From positions 1,403,501-1,467,500 of the forward strand of contig NZ_FSRB01000001.1 in the NCBI RefSeq assembly GCF_900129635.1: DNA of 64,000 bases, in the 5' to 3' direction. Below the pieces are notes generated by a model, which saw nothing but the letters and a program-made list of their open reading frames with translations, made no database searches and was not told where the DNA came from. The position numbers and the translations under genes are program-made. This document shows positions 36,776 to 45,835 of the stretch, piece by piece. Source of the stretch: Singulisphaera sp. GP187. GTDB taxonomy: Bacteria; Planctomycetota; Planctomycetia; Isosphaerales; Isosphaeraceae. Position 1 is the stretch's first letter. Every line of letters begins with the position of its first letter.

Positions 36776-37225
36776 TTATTGGTTTTGCGCCGGGCGAGGA
36801 GCAGGCGTCTCTCTGGGCTGCAAACGCAACGGAATGAGTGCCCGCAACCGGGGTTCTCGCAGGTAGAGACTGCCCCAGATGATCGCGCTGAAGAGGCACG
36901 TGAACACGATCGGGAAGACCGGGCCGCCTATCATACGGACGTGAGTCCAGGTCGCGCCGCCAAGATAGCCGGTGAGCAGAATGGCTCCCAGGACCGAAGT
37001 TTGCGGGATCAGATAGATGAGCGTCGCCACGATCAGGACGATCCCGATTCCAGGGATCACCCGTTCGGGGACCTGGAGCTCGGTCGACGCCTTGACGACG
37101 GGAGCCACCATCATCACTTTCGCGCCGCCGTCGAAGAGCAGGAACAGGACCACGAGACCGGTCAGGAACCGGCCGGCGTAGCGCGTTGTCATTGAATTAC
37201 GCGCGGGTTCCGCCTCGGCTTGCAT
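36776..37225 (-). CDS. DoxX-like membrane protein
   Basis: The 149-residue protein has four membrane segments: FLTGLVVLFLLFDGGAKV, VIPGIGIVLIVATLIYLIP, GAILLTGYLGGATWTHVRM and VFTCLFSAIIWGSLYL. GYLGGATWTHVR is a DoxX-like-family motif. It is last in the sigma-factor operon and follows the YCII gene by 52 bp. DoxX proteins are linked to redox or thiol stress in some bacteria, but no mechanism is visible here. Confidence 0.82.
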   Translation of the reverse strand: MQAEAEPARNSMTTRYAGRFLTGLVVLFLLFDGGAKVMMVAPVVKASTELQVPERVIPGIGIVLIVATLIYLIPQTSVLGAILLTGYLGGATWTHVRMIGGPVFPIVFTCLFSAIIWGSLYLREPRLRALIPLRLQPRETPAPRPAQNQ

Positions 37226-37277
37226 GAGTAAAATCCTTTTAAATGGGTGTCATTAATTGTGGTCATGTGTGTAGATA

Positions 37278-37637
37278 TCAGTTGTTTTTCGGGAGACCGT
37301 AGAGCTCCAGGATCGGTCGGATCTCGACGGTGCCCACGCGGGCGCCCGGGATTCGGCCGGCGATCTCGATCGCCTCGTCGAGATCGGTCGCCTCGATCAG
37401 GAAGTAGCCGCCGAGTTGTTCACGCGTTTCCGCGAACGGGCCGTCGGTGATGAGTCGTTTTCCGTCGCGAACCCGAACGCTGGTCGCCGTGGAGACCAGA
37501 TGCAGCGGCGAAGCGCCCAGGTACTGCCCGTTCGCGTGCAGTTGCCGGGTCAACTCGATCGACTCGGCGTAGCACTTTTCCCGCTCGCCCTCGGTCCACG
37601 CGTTCTCGTTGCTATAGATGAGCAGCATGTATTTCAT
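37278..37637 (-). CDS. YCII-related (DGPF) protein
   Basis: The 119-residue protein has YMLLIYSNENAWTEGER at the start and [19 protein letters not shown], which contains the DGPF signature (residues about 65-83). YCII domains adopt a ferredoxin-like fold with a conserved His/Asp pair. Genes of this type are hallmark neighbours of ECF42 sigma factors and are probably their targets. Confidence 0.9.
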   Translation of the reverse strand: MKYMLLIYSNENAWTEGEREKCYAESIELTRQLHANGQYLGASPLHLVSTATSVRVRDGKRLITDGPFAETREQLGGYFLIEATDLDEAIEIAGRIPGARVGTVEIRPILELYGLPKNN

Positions 37638-37675
37638 GGTCGGTCTCCCGGATTGAGGTTGCCGAGTACGGAGGA

Positions 37676-38155
37676 TTATCGCTTGCGACGGTAATGAGCC
37701 GTCATGAACTGATTCCAGGTGCCGTCTTCGCCGAGAACTCGCGACGTCATGACCCGGTGGTCGTCGTCGACGAACTCGATACTGTCCTTGTACTTGGCCG
37801 TGTTCTGGCCGCTGAAGTCGGGACCGTCGGCGTCGAGCGTGAGCACCTTTTCGGCCGCGTCGAGCGATCCGTTGTAGATCCAGAGATGCGACATCATTGA
37901 GGCGACGAAAGTCCCCACATAACGCTGGCTCCGCGGGTCGTAGCCGATCGTCATGATGGACTTTGCGGCGCCGCCGCCCGGCATCTCGCCTTCACCTTCG
38001 GCGACGATCCAGAGCCCGCCCAGCGACCGGACGACTTCGACCCCGTGCGACTTCATCACCGGCTGATCCGGTCCCATAATGCATTCGGATTCGCTGGACC
38101 ACTCGCCGACGAGCCGGTCAAGCCAGTGGTGCTCTTTCTGAGGTTCTGAAAACAT
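37676..38155 (-). CDS. DUF1579 protein
   Basis: The 159-residue protein starts with EHHWLDRLVGEWSSESEC and has the DUF1579 features SLGGLWIVAEGEGEMPGG and MTIGYDPRSQRYVGTFV. It is predicted to form a lipocalin-like beta barrel and has no signal peptide. It sits between two YCII genes in the sigma-factor cluster. The function is unknown. Confidence 0.88.
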   Translation of the reverse strand: MFSEPQKEHHWLDRLVGEWSSESECIMGPDQPVMKSHGVEVVRSLGGLWIVAEGEGEMPGGGAAKSIMTIGYDPRSQRYVGTFVASMMSHLWIYNGSLDAAEKVLTLDADGPDFSGQNTAKYKDSIEFVDDDHRVMTSRVLGEDGTWNQFMTAHYRRKR

Positions 38156-38259
38156 CGATTTTTCCTTTTTTTGATTGGGGATAAACGGTGTTAGAATGTG
38201 TGGATTCGCTGTTGCTGAGTGCTGATAACCGGGGACTCGGCGTGATTTCGACGACGGGC

Positions 38260-38640
38260 CTACGGCTTCCTGGCAGCGATCAACGCGTTGAACTCCTCGT
38301 CGGCAGGGCGAATTTCAAAGGCCCCGTGGCGAATTCCCGGATGCTTGGACATCAACAGGATCGCGTGGTTCAGGTCTCTTGCCTCGAGAAAAAGGATACC
38401 CCCGAGCTGTTCCTTGGTCTCGGCGAACGGTCCGTCGGTGACCACGACGTCCCCATCGCGTGATCGCAATGTGGCGCCGTTGCGGTGACTTTGGAGCGCT
38501 TCCCCTCCCAGGAAGTGTCCGCCTCTCCGAAGTTCGTCGTCGTATGCGAAGCAGTCTTCGATCATGGCGGCTTGCTCGGCCTCCGACCTTTCGCCCCACT
38601 TCGCCTCGTCCAGGTAACCCAGGCATACGAATCGCATCAT
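38260..38640 (-). CDS. YCII-related (DGPF) protein, second copy
   Basis: The 126-residue protein has [20 protein letters not shown] at the start and [20 protein letters not shown] as the DGPF signature. It is the gene nearest the ECF sigma factor. Its length and motif match the 37278-37637 protein, suggesting an old duplication within the cluster. Confidence 0.9.
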   Translation of the reverse strand: MMRFVCLGYLDEAKWGERSEAEQAAMIEDCFAYDDELRRGGHFLGGEALQSHRNGATLRSRDGDVVVTDGPFAETKEQLGGILFLEARDLNHAILLMSKHPGIRHGAFEIRPADEEFNALIAARKP

Positions 38641-38727
38641 TTTTCTCCAAGAGTGGGAAGTGCAACGGCCTTGAACGTCGAGTTGTCGTTCGGCGCTGCG
38701 GCGATTCGACAGGGGGCCGAATTTTTT

Positions 38728-39978
38728 TTAACCCAGTTCGCGGAGGCGTCGATCGAGGAACCGACGTTCCGGTTCCTGCCGCGCGAGCGTGAGCGCCCGC
38801 CGGTACGACTCCTTGGCTTCGGCCGTTCTTCCCAGCCGCCGGCACATGTCGGCACGCGCGGCATGGGACAGGTGGTAATCGGCCAGGTCGCCGCTCGCCA
38901 GGATGGCGTCGATTCGATCGAGCCCAGCCTCCGGTCCGTCGCGCATCGCCACCGCCACCGCCCGGTTCAATTCCACGACCGGCGATGGCTGGGCGCGCAC
39001 GAGCACATCGTACAGGGCCACGAGCTGAACCCAGTCCGTTGCCGCAGCGGTCGGTGCTTCGCCATGCACGGCCGCGATCGCCGCCTGGATGGTATAGACA
39101 CCGAACTGTTGGGACGCGAGCGCTCGCGCGACCAGCGCTCGCCCCTCATCAATGTGCGATCGGTTCCAGAGCGAACGGTCCTGATCCTCCAGGAGGATCA
39201 GATCGCCATCGGACGTCGACCGCGCGGCGCGGCGAGATTCCTGGATCAGCATCAGGGCGAGCAGTCCCATCACCTCCGGATCCGGCAACAGCTCGAGGAG
39301 GAGCCGTCCCAGGCGAATCGCCTCGTCCGAAAGATCGGTACGGTTCAGCGCCTCGCCGGACGAGGCTGAGTACCCCTCGTTGAACACGAGATAGACCACC
39401 GTGAGGATGGAGTCCAACCGTTCGGGAAGCTCGAGGAGCGCCGGCACCTGGTAGGGGATGCGGGCGTCCCGGATCTTCGCCTTGCCGCGCACGATCCGCT
39501 GGGCGATCGTCGCGGGGGCGGTCAGAAAGGCGCTGGCGATTTCCTCGGTCTTCAGGCCGCAGACCTCCCTCAGCGTCAGGGCGATCTGCGCGCTCGGCGG
39601 CAAGGCCGGATGGCAGCAAGTGAAGATGAGCCGCAGGCGATCGTCCTCAACCCCTGCTTCGTCGTCACCCTCGACGGCGGGCGTGACTTGATCGAGTTGT
39701 CTCGCCAATTCCACGAGTGTGGAATCAAATCGGACGCGCCGGCGAATGGCGTCAATCGCCTTGAACCGGCCGGTGGAAACGAGCCATGCTCGCGGATTTG
39801 CCGGCAAGCCATCGCGCGACCACTGTTCCAACGCCGCGGCGAAGGCTTCATGAAGCGCTTCCTCCGCAAGATCGAAGTCGCCAAGCTGCCGGACGAGGGT
39901 CGCGAACACCCGGCGCGATTCGGTTCGGTAGACGGCATCCACCGTCTGGGAGACCTGCTCGATCGTGATCGCATCCAT
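38728..39978 (-). CDS. ECF42-type RNA polymerase sigma factor with C-terminal extension
   Basis: The 416-residue protein has sigma-2 at residues about 10-80 (LGDFDLAEEALHEAFAAALE and RAWLVSTGRFKAIDAIRRR), then sigma-4 (LRLIFTCCHPALPPSAQIAL, KTEEIASAFLTAPATIAQRI). A long helical C-terminal domain (about 190-416) is TPR-like and includes VYLVFNEGYSASSG and VQLVALYDVLVRAQPSPVVE. This layout and the adjacent YCII/DGPF genes fit ECF42, where the extension replaces an anti-sigma factor. Confidence 0.92.
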   Translation of the reverse strand: MDAITIEQVSQTVDAVYRTESRRVFATLVRQLGDFDLAEEALHEAFAAALEQWSRDGLPANPRAWLVSTGRFKAIDAIRRRVRFDSTLVELARQLDQVTPAVEGDDEAGVEDDRLRLIFTCCHPALPPSAQIALTLREVCGLKTEEIASAFLTAPATIAQRIVRGKAKIRDARIPYQVPALLELPERLDSILTVVYLVFNEGYSASSGEALNRTDLSDEAIRLGRLLLELLPDPEVMGLLALMLIQESRRAARSTSDGDLILLEDQDRSLWNRSHIDEGRALVARALASQQFGVYTIQAAIAAVHGEAPTAAATDWVQLVALYDVLVRAQPSPVVELNRAVAVAMRDGPEAGLDRIDAILASGDLADYHLSHAARADMCRRLGRTAEAKESYRRALTLARQEPERRFLDRRLRELG

Positions 39979-40171
39979 CCGTCGATTTCTCCCAACCTGG
40001 CCCCCCGAGAATCTGGCTATGACTGTTTGTACAGTATAGAAGGGCGGTCCGTTGCTGGGAAGAGAGAATCGCGAGGTGAGGGAGTCGAGTTTCGGAAATT
40101 CGGATTTGTCGTTGATGTTTGCCCGTGGGGTGGGCCCTGTTTACCCCACGGGGCGGTAGGTGGTTCGGGTG

Positions 40172-41245
40172 TCAGTCGACCCGGACGCGGCCTGGTCGTC
40201 GCGTGAGCGATTTGGGGGCCGGAATGGCCGACTTTCGCGCCAGGACTTCGAGCACCGAGGGGCCGTTCGTGCCCAATCGCCGGAAGAAGTAGCCTTCGCA
40301 GATTTGAACGTTTTCACGGTACGGCCGGTGCCGGGATAATCGCCGATGCGCTTCGGCGATGTGGTAGTGCGGGACCACGGCGAACAGGTGGTGGGTCAGG
40401 TGGAACGCTTGGCCGTAGGGGAAGACGCATGCGTTCCAGAGTGGGTTGACGCGGAAGATCCGCGAGTTGGTGAGGTCGCCATCGTCGGGCGCATTGCTGT
40501 GGTGCGCGATCTCGCGAAGCTGCATCAGGAGCGGGTAAATCGTCAGCAGGGGCACCACCCAGAAGAGGCCGAAGATCGGCCAGACGTGGAGGATCTGCAC
40601 CGTCGCCAGCACGGCCAGCCAGTACGAACCCCGGAGCCGGCGGGCGACCGACTTGGGATAGGCGGTGCGGACGACCGGGCTGGGCTCGGCGGTCCCGAGG
40701 TTCGCCGCTTTGGCGCGGCCGAACAGGTAGCGGAGGATCGACGGGGGCCAGAGCCCGCGGAGCACGTAGCGTTGCCAGAACCGGGGCTTGCTGATCGGGA
40801 AGTCATGGGGCTCCGAATGATTGAGCCGCATCAGGTCGGGGTCGCGTTCCGGATCGTTGACGAACTGGTGGTGGCCGAAATGGGCCATGCGATACTGCTG
40901 GGTCATCGCCACCAGCGGGAAGAGCAGAAAGAGGTCGGAAACGAGCTCGTTGGCCAGCCGGTTCTTGAACAGCGTGTAGTGGCTGGCGTCGTGCGCCAGG
41001 CCGGAAAGCCGGTGCTGCGAGACGGCCACCAACGCCACTCCGACCAGGGCCCAGGGCACGAAGCCGAGCGTCGAGAGCCGACCGGTCGACCACGCGTTGA
41101 ACCCGGCCGAACATCCCCAGAGGACGAGCCCGAGCCATAGGTATTCTGCGGTTAAGTAGGCAACGTTCGTCCAGTTATCGGTCCTTAAGAGCGGACGGAG
41201 GTCGGCTTGGGCTTCATCCCAGGAGATGTCAGTGGTCGGTTCCAT
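40172..41245 (-). CDS. Membrane fatty acid desaturase
   Basis: The 357-residue protein has the three histidine boxes of a di-iron membrane desaturase: HDASH at 85-89, HFGHH at 122-126, and a late HLTHH before LFAVVPHYH. Several hydrophobic helices surround them. It introduces a double bond into acyl-lipid or acyl-CoA/ACP chains; the position of the bond is not readable. It is flanked by an ABC transporter and the sigma cluster and seems to be its own unit. Confidence 0.9.
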   Translation of the reverse strand: MEPTTDISWDEAQADLRPLLRTDNWTNVAYLTAEYLWLGLVLWGCSAGFNAWSTGRLSTLGFVPWALVGVALVAVSQHRLSGLAHDASHYTLFKNRLANELVSDLFLLFPLVAMTQQYRMAHFGHHQFVNDPERDPDLMRLNHSEPHDFPISKPRFWQRYVLRGLWPPSILRYLFGRAKAANLGTAEPSPVVRTAYPKSVARRLRGSYWLAVLATVQILHVWPIFGLFWVVPLLTIYPLLMQLREIAHHSNAPDDGDLTNSRIFRVNPLWNACVFPYGQAFHLTHHLFAVVPHYHIAEAHRRLSRHRPYRENVQICEGYFFRRLGTNGPSVLEVLARKSAIPAPKSLTRRPGRVRVD

Positions 41246-41318
41246 GACAGACGTACATCCATGATCGAGGGGTAACGGCTACGATCTCCGGAGCCGAGCC
41301 GTTTCCTCATCAATATCG

Positions 41319-42065
41319 TCATGCAGCCTGCACTTCCGACAGAAGCATTCGGGTCGCTTCCTGGAGCGGGTCGTCGAAGATCTGCGAGGGGGGGCCCGAC
41401 TCGATGACTCGCCCTTCGCCGAAGACGTGAATGGTATGGGCCACCTGGCGGGCGAATCGCATGGCGTGGGTGACGACGATCATCGTGAGTCCGTCCGAGG
41501 CCAGGTCGGTCATCACGGCGAGGACCTCGGCGGTCATTCGCGGGTCGAGGGCGCTGGTGGGCTCATCGAACAGGATCGCGTGCGGTTCCATGGCCAGGGC
41601 TCGCGCGATGGCCACGCGCTGTTGCTGCCCCCCCGAGAGCTGACGGGGCATCGCCCCCAGCTTGTCGGCCAGGCCGACCCGGTCGAGCAGTCGCTTGGCC
41701 CGGTCCTCGGCTTCGTCCTGGCCGAGACCTCGGACGTAGACCGGACCTTCGGTGACGTTGGCCAGGACCGTCCGGTGGGGGAAGAGGTTGAAGCTCTGGA
41801 AGACCATGCCAACTTCCAGGCGAATCCGCCTGAGGGTCCGGTCGCGGACCGCGGCCGGGGTGTCGGACTCGAGCCGGAGTCCGTCGATGGCGATCGAACC
41901 TCCTTGGAACGTCTCGAGCCCGTTCAAACAACGGAGGAAGGTGCTCTTACCCCCTCCCGAGGGGCCGATGATCGCGGCGACCTCACCATGGGCGACGGTC
42001 AGGCTCACGCCGCGGAGGACTTGCAGCGGTCCGTGGGACTTGATCAGGCCGTTCACTTCGATCAT
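41319..42065 (-). CDS. Polar amino acid ABC transporter ATP-binding protein
   Basis: The 248-residue GlnQ-type protein has Walker A GPSGGGKST (34-42), signature LSGGQQQR (143-150) and Walker B ILFDEPTSALD (from 164). MVFQSFNLFPHRTVL is the Q-loop typical of amino-acid importers. It overlaps the SBP-permease gene by 4 bp, and the pair forms a complete importer. Confidence 0.94.
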   Translation of the reverse strand: MIEVNGLIKSHGPLQVLRGVSLTVAHGEVAAIIGPSGGGKSTFLRCLNGLETFQGGSIAIDGLRLESDTPAAVRDRTLRRIRLEVGMVFQSFNLFPHRTVLANVTEGPVYVRGLGQDEAEDRAKRLLDRVGLADKLGAMPRQLSGGQQQRVAIARALAMEPHAILFDEPTSALDPRMTAEVLAVMTDLASDGLTMIVVTHAMRFARQVAHTIHVFGEGRVIESGPPSQIFDDPLQEATRMLLSEVQAA

Positions 42066-43687
42066 TTCAATCCCCCTCCTTTCGCCGCCGCGGCGTCAAG
42101 TTGACGTTCGGACCAGCGTGAGAACCAGGAAAGCGGCAGGCTCATCGCCATGTAGAGCACCGCGGTTGCCAGGGCGAACTCGATCCAGCCCCCCGTGCTG
42201 TTGCCCAGGATCGAGTATTGCTTGGTCAACTCCACCAAGGTGATCGCCGAGCAGACCGACGTATCCTTGAACAAGGCAATGAAGTCGTTCGTCACCGGCG
42301 GAATCACGATCCGGACCGCCTGAGGCACGATCACCCGGCGCAATGCCATCCAGCGAGACATCCCGAGCGCCAGCGCGGCCTCCATCTGGCCCGGCGGGAT
42401 CGCTTGCAGACCGGCCCGGTAGATCTCCGCCTCATAGGCCGAATAGTTGATCGCGAGGCCGCCGATTCCCGCCACGAGCGGGGGCAACTTGAGTAGATAG
42501 AACAAGATGAAGAGTTGCAGCATCAACGGCGTCCCTCTCAGCAGCTCGACATAGGCCGAGAGGATGATGCGGAGAAATCGGGGCCCGTAGAGTCGTCCCA
42601 GCGCGATGAACAAGCCAATCGCCATCGCCAAGGGCATCGACGTTACCGATAGGAGGATCGTCATCAAGGCGGCATCGAATAAGAGCGTTCGATACTGCCA
42701 GAGCATCGACCAACCTCGCGGGGGGCCGGAACCCGTGGCGACGAACTTGGCGCCGGTCCATCCGGCCAGTTCGTCCTGAGCGTCGTTCCAGAGGCCGTAC
42801 CGTTCATAGAGGCTGCGAAGCGATCCCGACTCGACGAGGCGACCGATCGCGCGATCGAGCTCGCGGCGCAGCGCTTCGTCTTCTTTCCTGGCGAAGATGA
42901 CGTAGTAGCCGTGTCCGACGGGAGGGCCGGCCAGTTCCAGGTGGGGGAACCGGTTCCGATAATAGAGAGCGGCGGGAAGGTCTTGAAGGGTGGCGTCAAT
43001 CTGACCATTGCGGACCGCCGTCATCGCGTCGGTGGCGCCGTCGAAGGAGAGAACCTCCACGTTCGCCCCCCCTGACTCGCGCGCGAAGGTATCGGCCGCC
43101 GAGCTGCTCAGGACCCCGATCCGCCAGCGCTGCTTTCGGGGGGTCGGCCGCTCGATGTCGGCCCACGACTGGATCGTGCCCCCGCGTGGAGCCATCAGTT
43201 GGAGCTGATAGACGTAATAGGGGCGGGTCACCAGGTAGTCCCGGGACCGGCTCTCGGTCCATTCGTAGCCGTTGACCACGACGTCGACTCGGTCGGTGTC
43301 GAGCACCTTGAGCAGTCGATCCCAAGGGCCTTGAGAGAAGACGGCCCGAACCCCCAGTTCCTTGGCCAGCTCATTCATCAGCTCGACTTCGAAGCCGGTG
43401 ACCTCGCGCGGCGCTTTTGGGTCGGGGTAGGCGTACGGGCCTCCGCCTTCCTTATCGCTGCCATAGACCAGGCGGCCGGCGGCGCGGACTTTGGCCAAGG
43501 TGTCAGCGCGGCCAGGCGCGTCGCTGACGGTCAGGAAAAATACGGCCAGGATCAGGATCAACGAGCTGCGGCGCCCGGGGCGAAGCCCGATTGTGGTGGT
43601 CCGACGAGCAAGGCGGTCCAACGAGATCGACGAGGGGTGTGGCTCAGAGGGGGGGGCGGGTTCGGGGGCACCGGCCGGTTCTTCCAT
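42062..43687 (-). CDS. Fused solute-binding/permease amino acid ABC transporter
   Basis: The protein has 541 residues from the ATG at 43687; the frame is open further upstream but runs into the next gene. A Pro-rich N-terminus leads to a membrane/signal segment (SSLILILAVFFLTVSDA). An SBP_bac_3 domain follows (about 60-300, with GSDKEGGGPYAYPDP and GFEVELMNELAKELGV), then a His/Glu/Gln-type permease domain (about 325-530, with ELLRGTPLMLQLFILFYL and the EAA-like loop EAALALGMSRWMALRRV). The fusion tethers the binding domain to the membrane, as in GlnP-type proteins. The substrate is probably a polar amino acid. Confidence 0.92.
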   Translation of the reverse strand: MEEPAGAPEPAPPSEPHPSSISLDRLARRTTTIGLRPGRRSSLILILAVFFLTVSDAPGRADTLAKVRAAGRLVYGSDKEGGGPYAYPDPKAPREVTGFEVELMNELAKELGVRAVFSQGPWDRLLKVLDTDRVDVVVNGYEWTESRSRDYLVTRPYYVYQLQLMAPRGGTIQSWADIERPTPRKQRWRIGVLSSSAADTFARESGGANVEVLSFDGATDAMTAVRNGQIDATLQDLPAALYYRNRFPHLELAGPPVGHGYYVIFARKEDEALRRELDRAIGRLVESGSLRSLYERYGLWNDAQDELAGWTGAKFVATGSGPPRGWSMLWQYRTLLFDAALMTILLSVTSMPLAMAIGLFIALGRLYGPRFLRIILSAYVELLRGTPLMLQLFILFYLLKLPPLVAGIGGLAINYSAYEAEIYRAGLQAIPPGQMEAALALGMSRWMALRRVIVPQAVRIVIPPVTNDFIALFKDTSVCSAITLVELTKQYSILGNSTGGWIEFALATAVLYMAMSLPLSWFSRWSERQLDAAAAKGGGLK

Positions 43688-43782
43688 CAAGAGACTACTT
43701 TCTTCCAGGGGACGAATGGCGGATCCACCATCCAATCCGATCCGTAGGGGAAATTGAGTTGTGGGGAGCGGTGCAGGCGCGA

Positions 43783-44991
43783 TCACCCTTCGTGTTCGTG
43801 CTGCGATCGAAGCCTCTGCACCCGGCGCATTCGGCGACGGACCGTCAAGGGGATGCCGGTGGCTCGAAGCCGGGTGAACCGGCCAATCCGGAACCGATGC
43901 CCGCGCCACTGGACCCGATCGTTCACCAGGGCGTCGAACCAGACCGGTAAGAGGAAGAGATCCTTTGCCGGACTGAGCAAGAGGTGCCGCATTCTCGGGA
44001 ACGTTCCCCGGAGCCAGCGGGTCTGAATCGCGTCGCGTGCGATTCCCAGGCCGACCAGGACGATCAGGCCGCCCCAGGCGATGTGCGTCTCGCCCGAAAG
44101 GGCCCAGACGAGTCCAATCGTCGCGAGGTTTGCCGTCGGCTCGATCACGAAGGTCGGAAACGCGAGTCGGCGGCGGATCTTGTACCACCGTGAGTGGCGG
44201 TTGAGGAACCAGCGGAACCCGCGTGTCTGGTTGACGTTTTCGATGACGTGGTGGCTCAGGCGGATCCCGTACCCCGCCTTGCGCACCCGCATACCGATCA
44301 CCTGGTCCTCGGCCAGCAAGTTGCGCACGGCGGCGAAACCGCCGATCGCCTCGAGCACACGGGCCGGCATGAGCATCGACTTGCCCACGACGCAGGTCAT
44401 TCGAAGCAGTGAGGCCGCGGCCACGCCGCCGGCGATGAACCCGTTAAGCTCGAGATTTTCGAGGACGGCTCCGGTCTGAACCTCGCCCACGCCGACGAAC
44501 AGGTTTGTGACCAGCCCCACCCCTGGCTCAGCCAGGTAGCAGGCGGTTTCCCGTAAATAATTGGGGCGAACCCGGACGTTCGAATCGCTAATCAGAATCG
44601 TGTCGTGGCGGCGATAACGATCCATCGCCGCGAGACTCTCCACCTTCGGGTTAAGTCCGAAAGACGGGCAGCCGACGATCAACTGGGCATCTTGCTCCGG
44701 ATACTCGGCGAGCAACTGACCGACGATCGGGATCGCCGGATCGTCGTTGTCCGCCACGCAGAAGAGCAGTTGATAGGTGGGATAATCGAGCGCGAAAAAG
44801 CTCCGAAGGTTCGCCTCGAGGCCCTCATCCTGCCCCTTGAGTGGCTTGTAGATCGAGATCGGGGGAGTGAAATCCGGGAGCTTCGTGCGCCGTCGGGTGG
44901 CCCAAAAGAGCGAGATCATGCCGAACAGCGTGGTCGTGACGGCAAAAATCGCGATCAGGCCGAGCAGATAGTTGGCATTAACCATCGCCAT
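43783..44991 (-). CDS. Ceramide-glucosyltransferase-like glycosyltransferase (HpnI-like)
   Basis: The 402-residue GT2/GT21-type protein has an N-terminal membrane helix, then PISIYKPLKGQDEGLEANL. Catalytic landmarks are Asp81, Asp136 (LISDSNVRV), Glu228-Asp229 (LAEDQVIG) and RHSRW at 265-269 (Q/RxxRW type), followed by C-terminal membrane helices. This layout is shared by ceramide glucosyltransferase and the hopanoid-associated HpnI. hpnCDE elsewhere in the window makes a hopanoid role possible, but a glycolipid acceptor other than hopanoid is equally open. Confidence 0.85.
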   Translation of the reverse strand: MAMVNANYLLGLIAIFAVTTTLFGMISLFWATRRRTKLPDFTPPISIYKPLKGQDEGLEANLRSFFALDYPTYQLLFCVADNDDPAIPIVGQLLAEYPEQDAQLIVGCPSFGLNPKVESLAAMDRYRRHDTILISDSNVRVRPNYLRETACYLAEPGVGLVTNLFVGVGEVQTGAVLENLELNGFIAGGVAAASLLRMTCVVGKSMLMPARVLEAIGGFAAVRNLLAEDQVIGMRVRKAGYGIRLSHHVIENVNQTRGFRWFLNRHSRWYKIRRRLAFPTFVIEPTANLATIGLVWALSGETHIAWGGLIVLVGLGIARDAIQTRWLRGTFPRMRHLLLSPAKDLFLLPVWFDALVNDRVQWRGHRFRIGRFTRLRATGIPLTVRRRMRRVQRLRSQHEHEG

Positions 44992-45079
44992 GATTGGAAG
45001 GCATCCCCGGCGGTGCCGCCGCCGTCGGCCCGAATGTGGGGCGCTCCGTCCGGAGCGACTTCATTGTCGTACCGCTGTG

Positions 45080-45544
45080 TCAATCATCCTTGGGTTGCAT
45101 GCGTAGATCCATGGGACCTTGACAGCATGGACAGGTCTGCGGATACCGGACACTGATCGAGCAGATCTCACAGTAGTATTCGGGCGTTCGGAGCGTTCCA
45201 TTGAACTCGACTTTGAAGGAGAGCACCTGCACGTAGGGAAGTTTGGGGAGCCGCCGGACTCTGAGTTCGGCCGGCCGGTTTCGCAATCGTTCGTCCTGGA
45301 AGAGCGCTCGGCTGGCGTCGTCGGAGAGTAGGGGGGTGAGCGTGTTATCCTGGTCTTTGAGCACGACCTGGGTAGCGATCGGCGCCTCGTCGAACGTTCG
45401 TCCCTGTTCGTGCAATGCTTTGGTCAGCTCAACGACCTGGCCTTTTAACGTGGACACAATCGGCCGAGAAGAGTCGACCGGTGCATCGGCGGACAACGCT
45501 AATAGGATGAAGCAAGCCAGCATCGGCATGATCACCCCCATCAT
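45080..45544 (-). CDS. Exported protein with C-terminal zinc-ribbon-like motif
   Basis: The protein has about 154 residues from the ATG at 45544; ATGs at 45541 and 45529 are possible. A hydrophobic start (MPMLACFILLALSADA) suggests export. The C-terminus has a four-Cys ribbon, YYCEICSISVRYPQTCPCC, which could bind zinc. The body contains a coiled-coil-like STLKGQVVELTKALHEQG. I do not recognise the family. Confidence 0.6.
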   Translation of the reverse strand: MMGVIMPMLACFILLALSADAPVDSSRPIVSTLKGQVVELTKALHEQGRTFDEAPIATQVVLKDQDNTLTPLLSDDASRALFQDERLRNRPAELRVRRLPKLPYVQVLSFKVEFNGTLRTPEYYCEICSISVRYPQTCPCCQGPMDLRMQPKDD

Positions 45545-45835
45545 CTTCGGGTGAATGAACAGGGCGAGTTTGCCGCTGTTCCTGGAAGAAGGGTTTATGC
45601 GGAATCTCAGTATAGCTGGAAGTGGGTGAGCGGCCAAGCGGATTCCTCTCGAACCCGAGGGCTCAACGTCCGCTCACTCGAAATTGCGGCAACGTTTTAG
45701 GTTATGTTGAGGGTGCAGATGCTCTTGCCTGGGGGGCAAGAACTTTCGTGGGGGCCAAGTCTCCGTGTACCATCAGAGGGATCCCCCCCCCCTACGAGGA
45801 TTTTCGTTCTCTCTTCTCCCAGAAGGGGATTCGCC

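Noticed and set aside
43690..44188. N-terminal extension of the SBP-permease fusion
   Set aside because: It would overlap the glycosyltransferase gene by hundreds of bases; the sequence is Arg/Pro-rich shadow.
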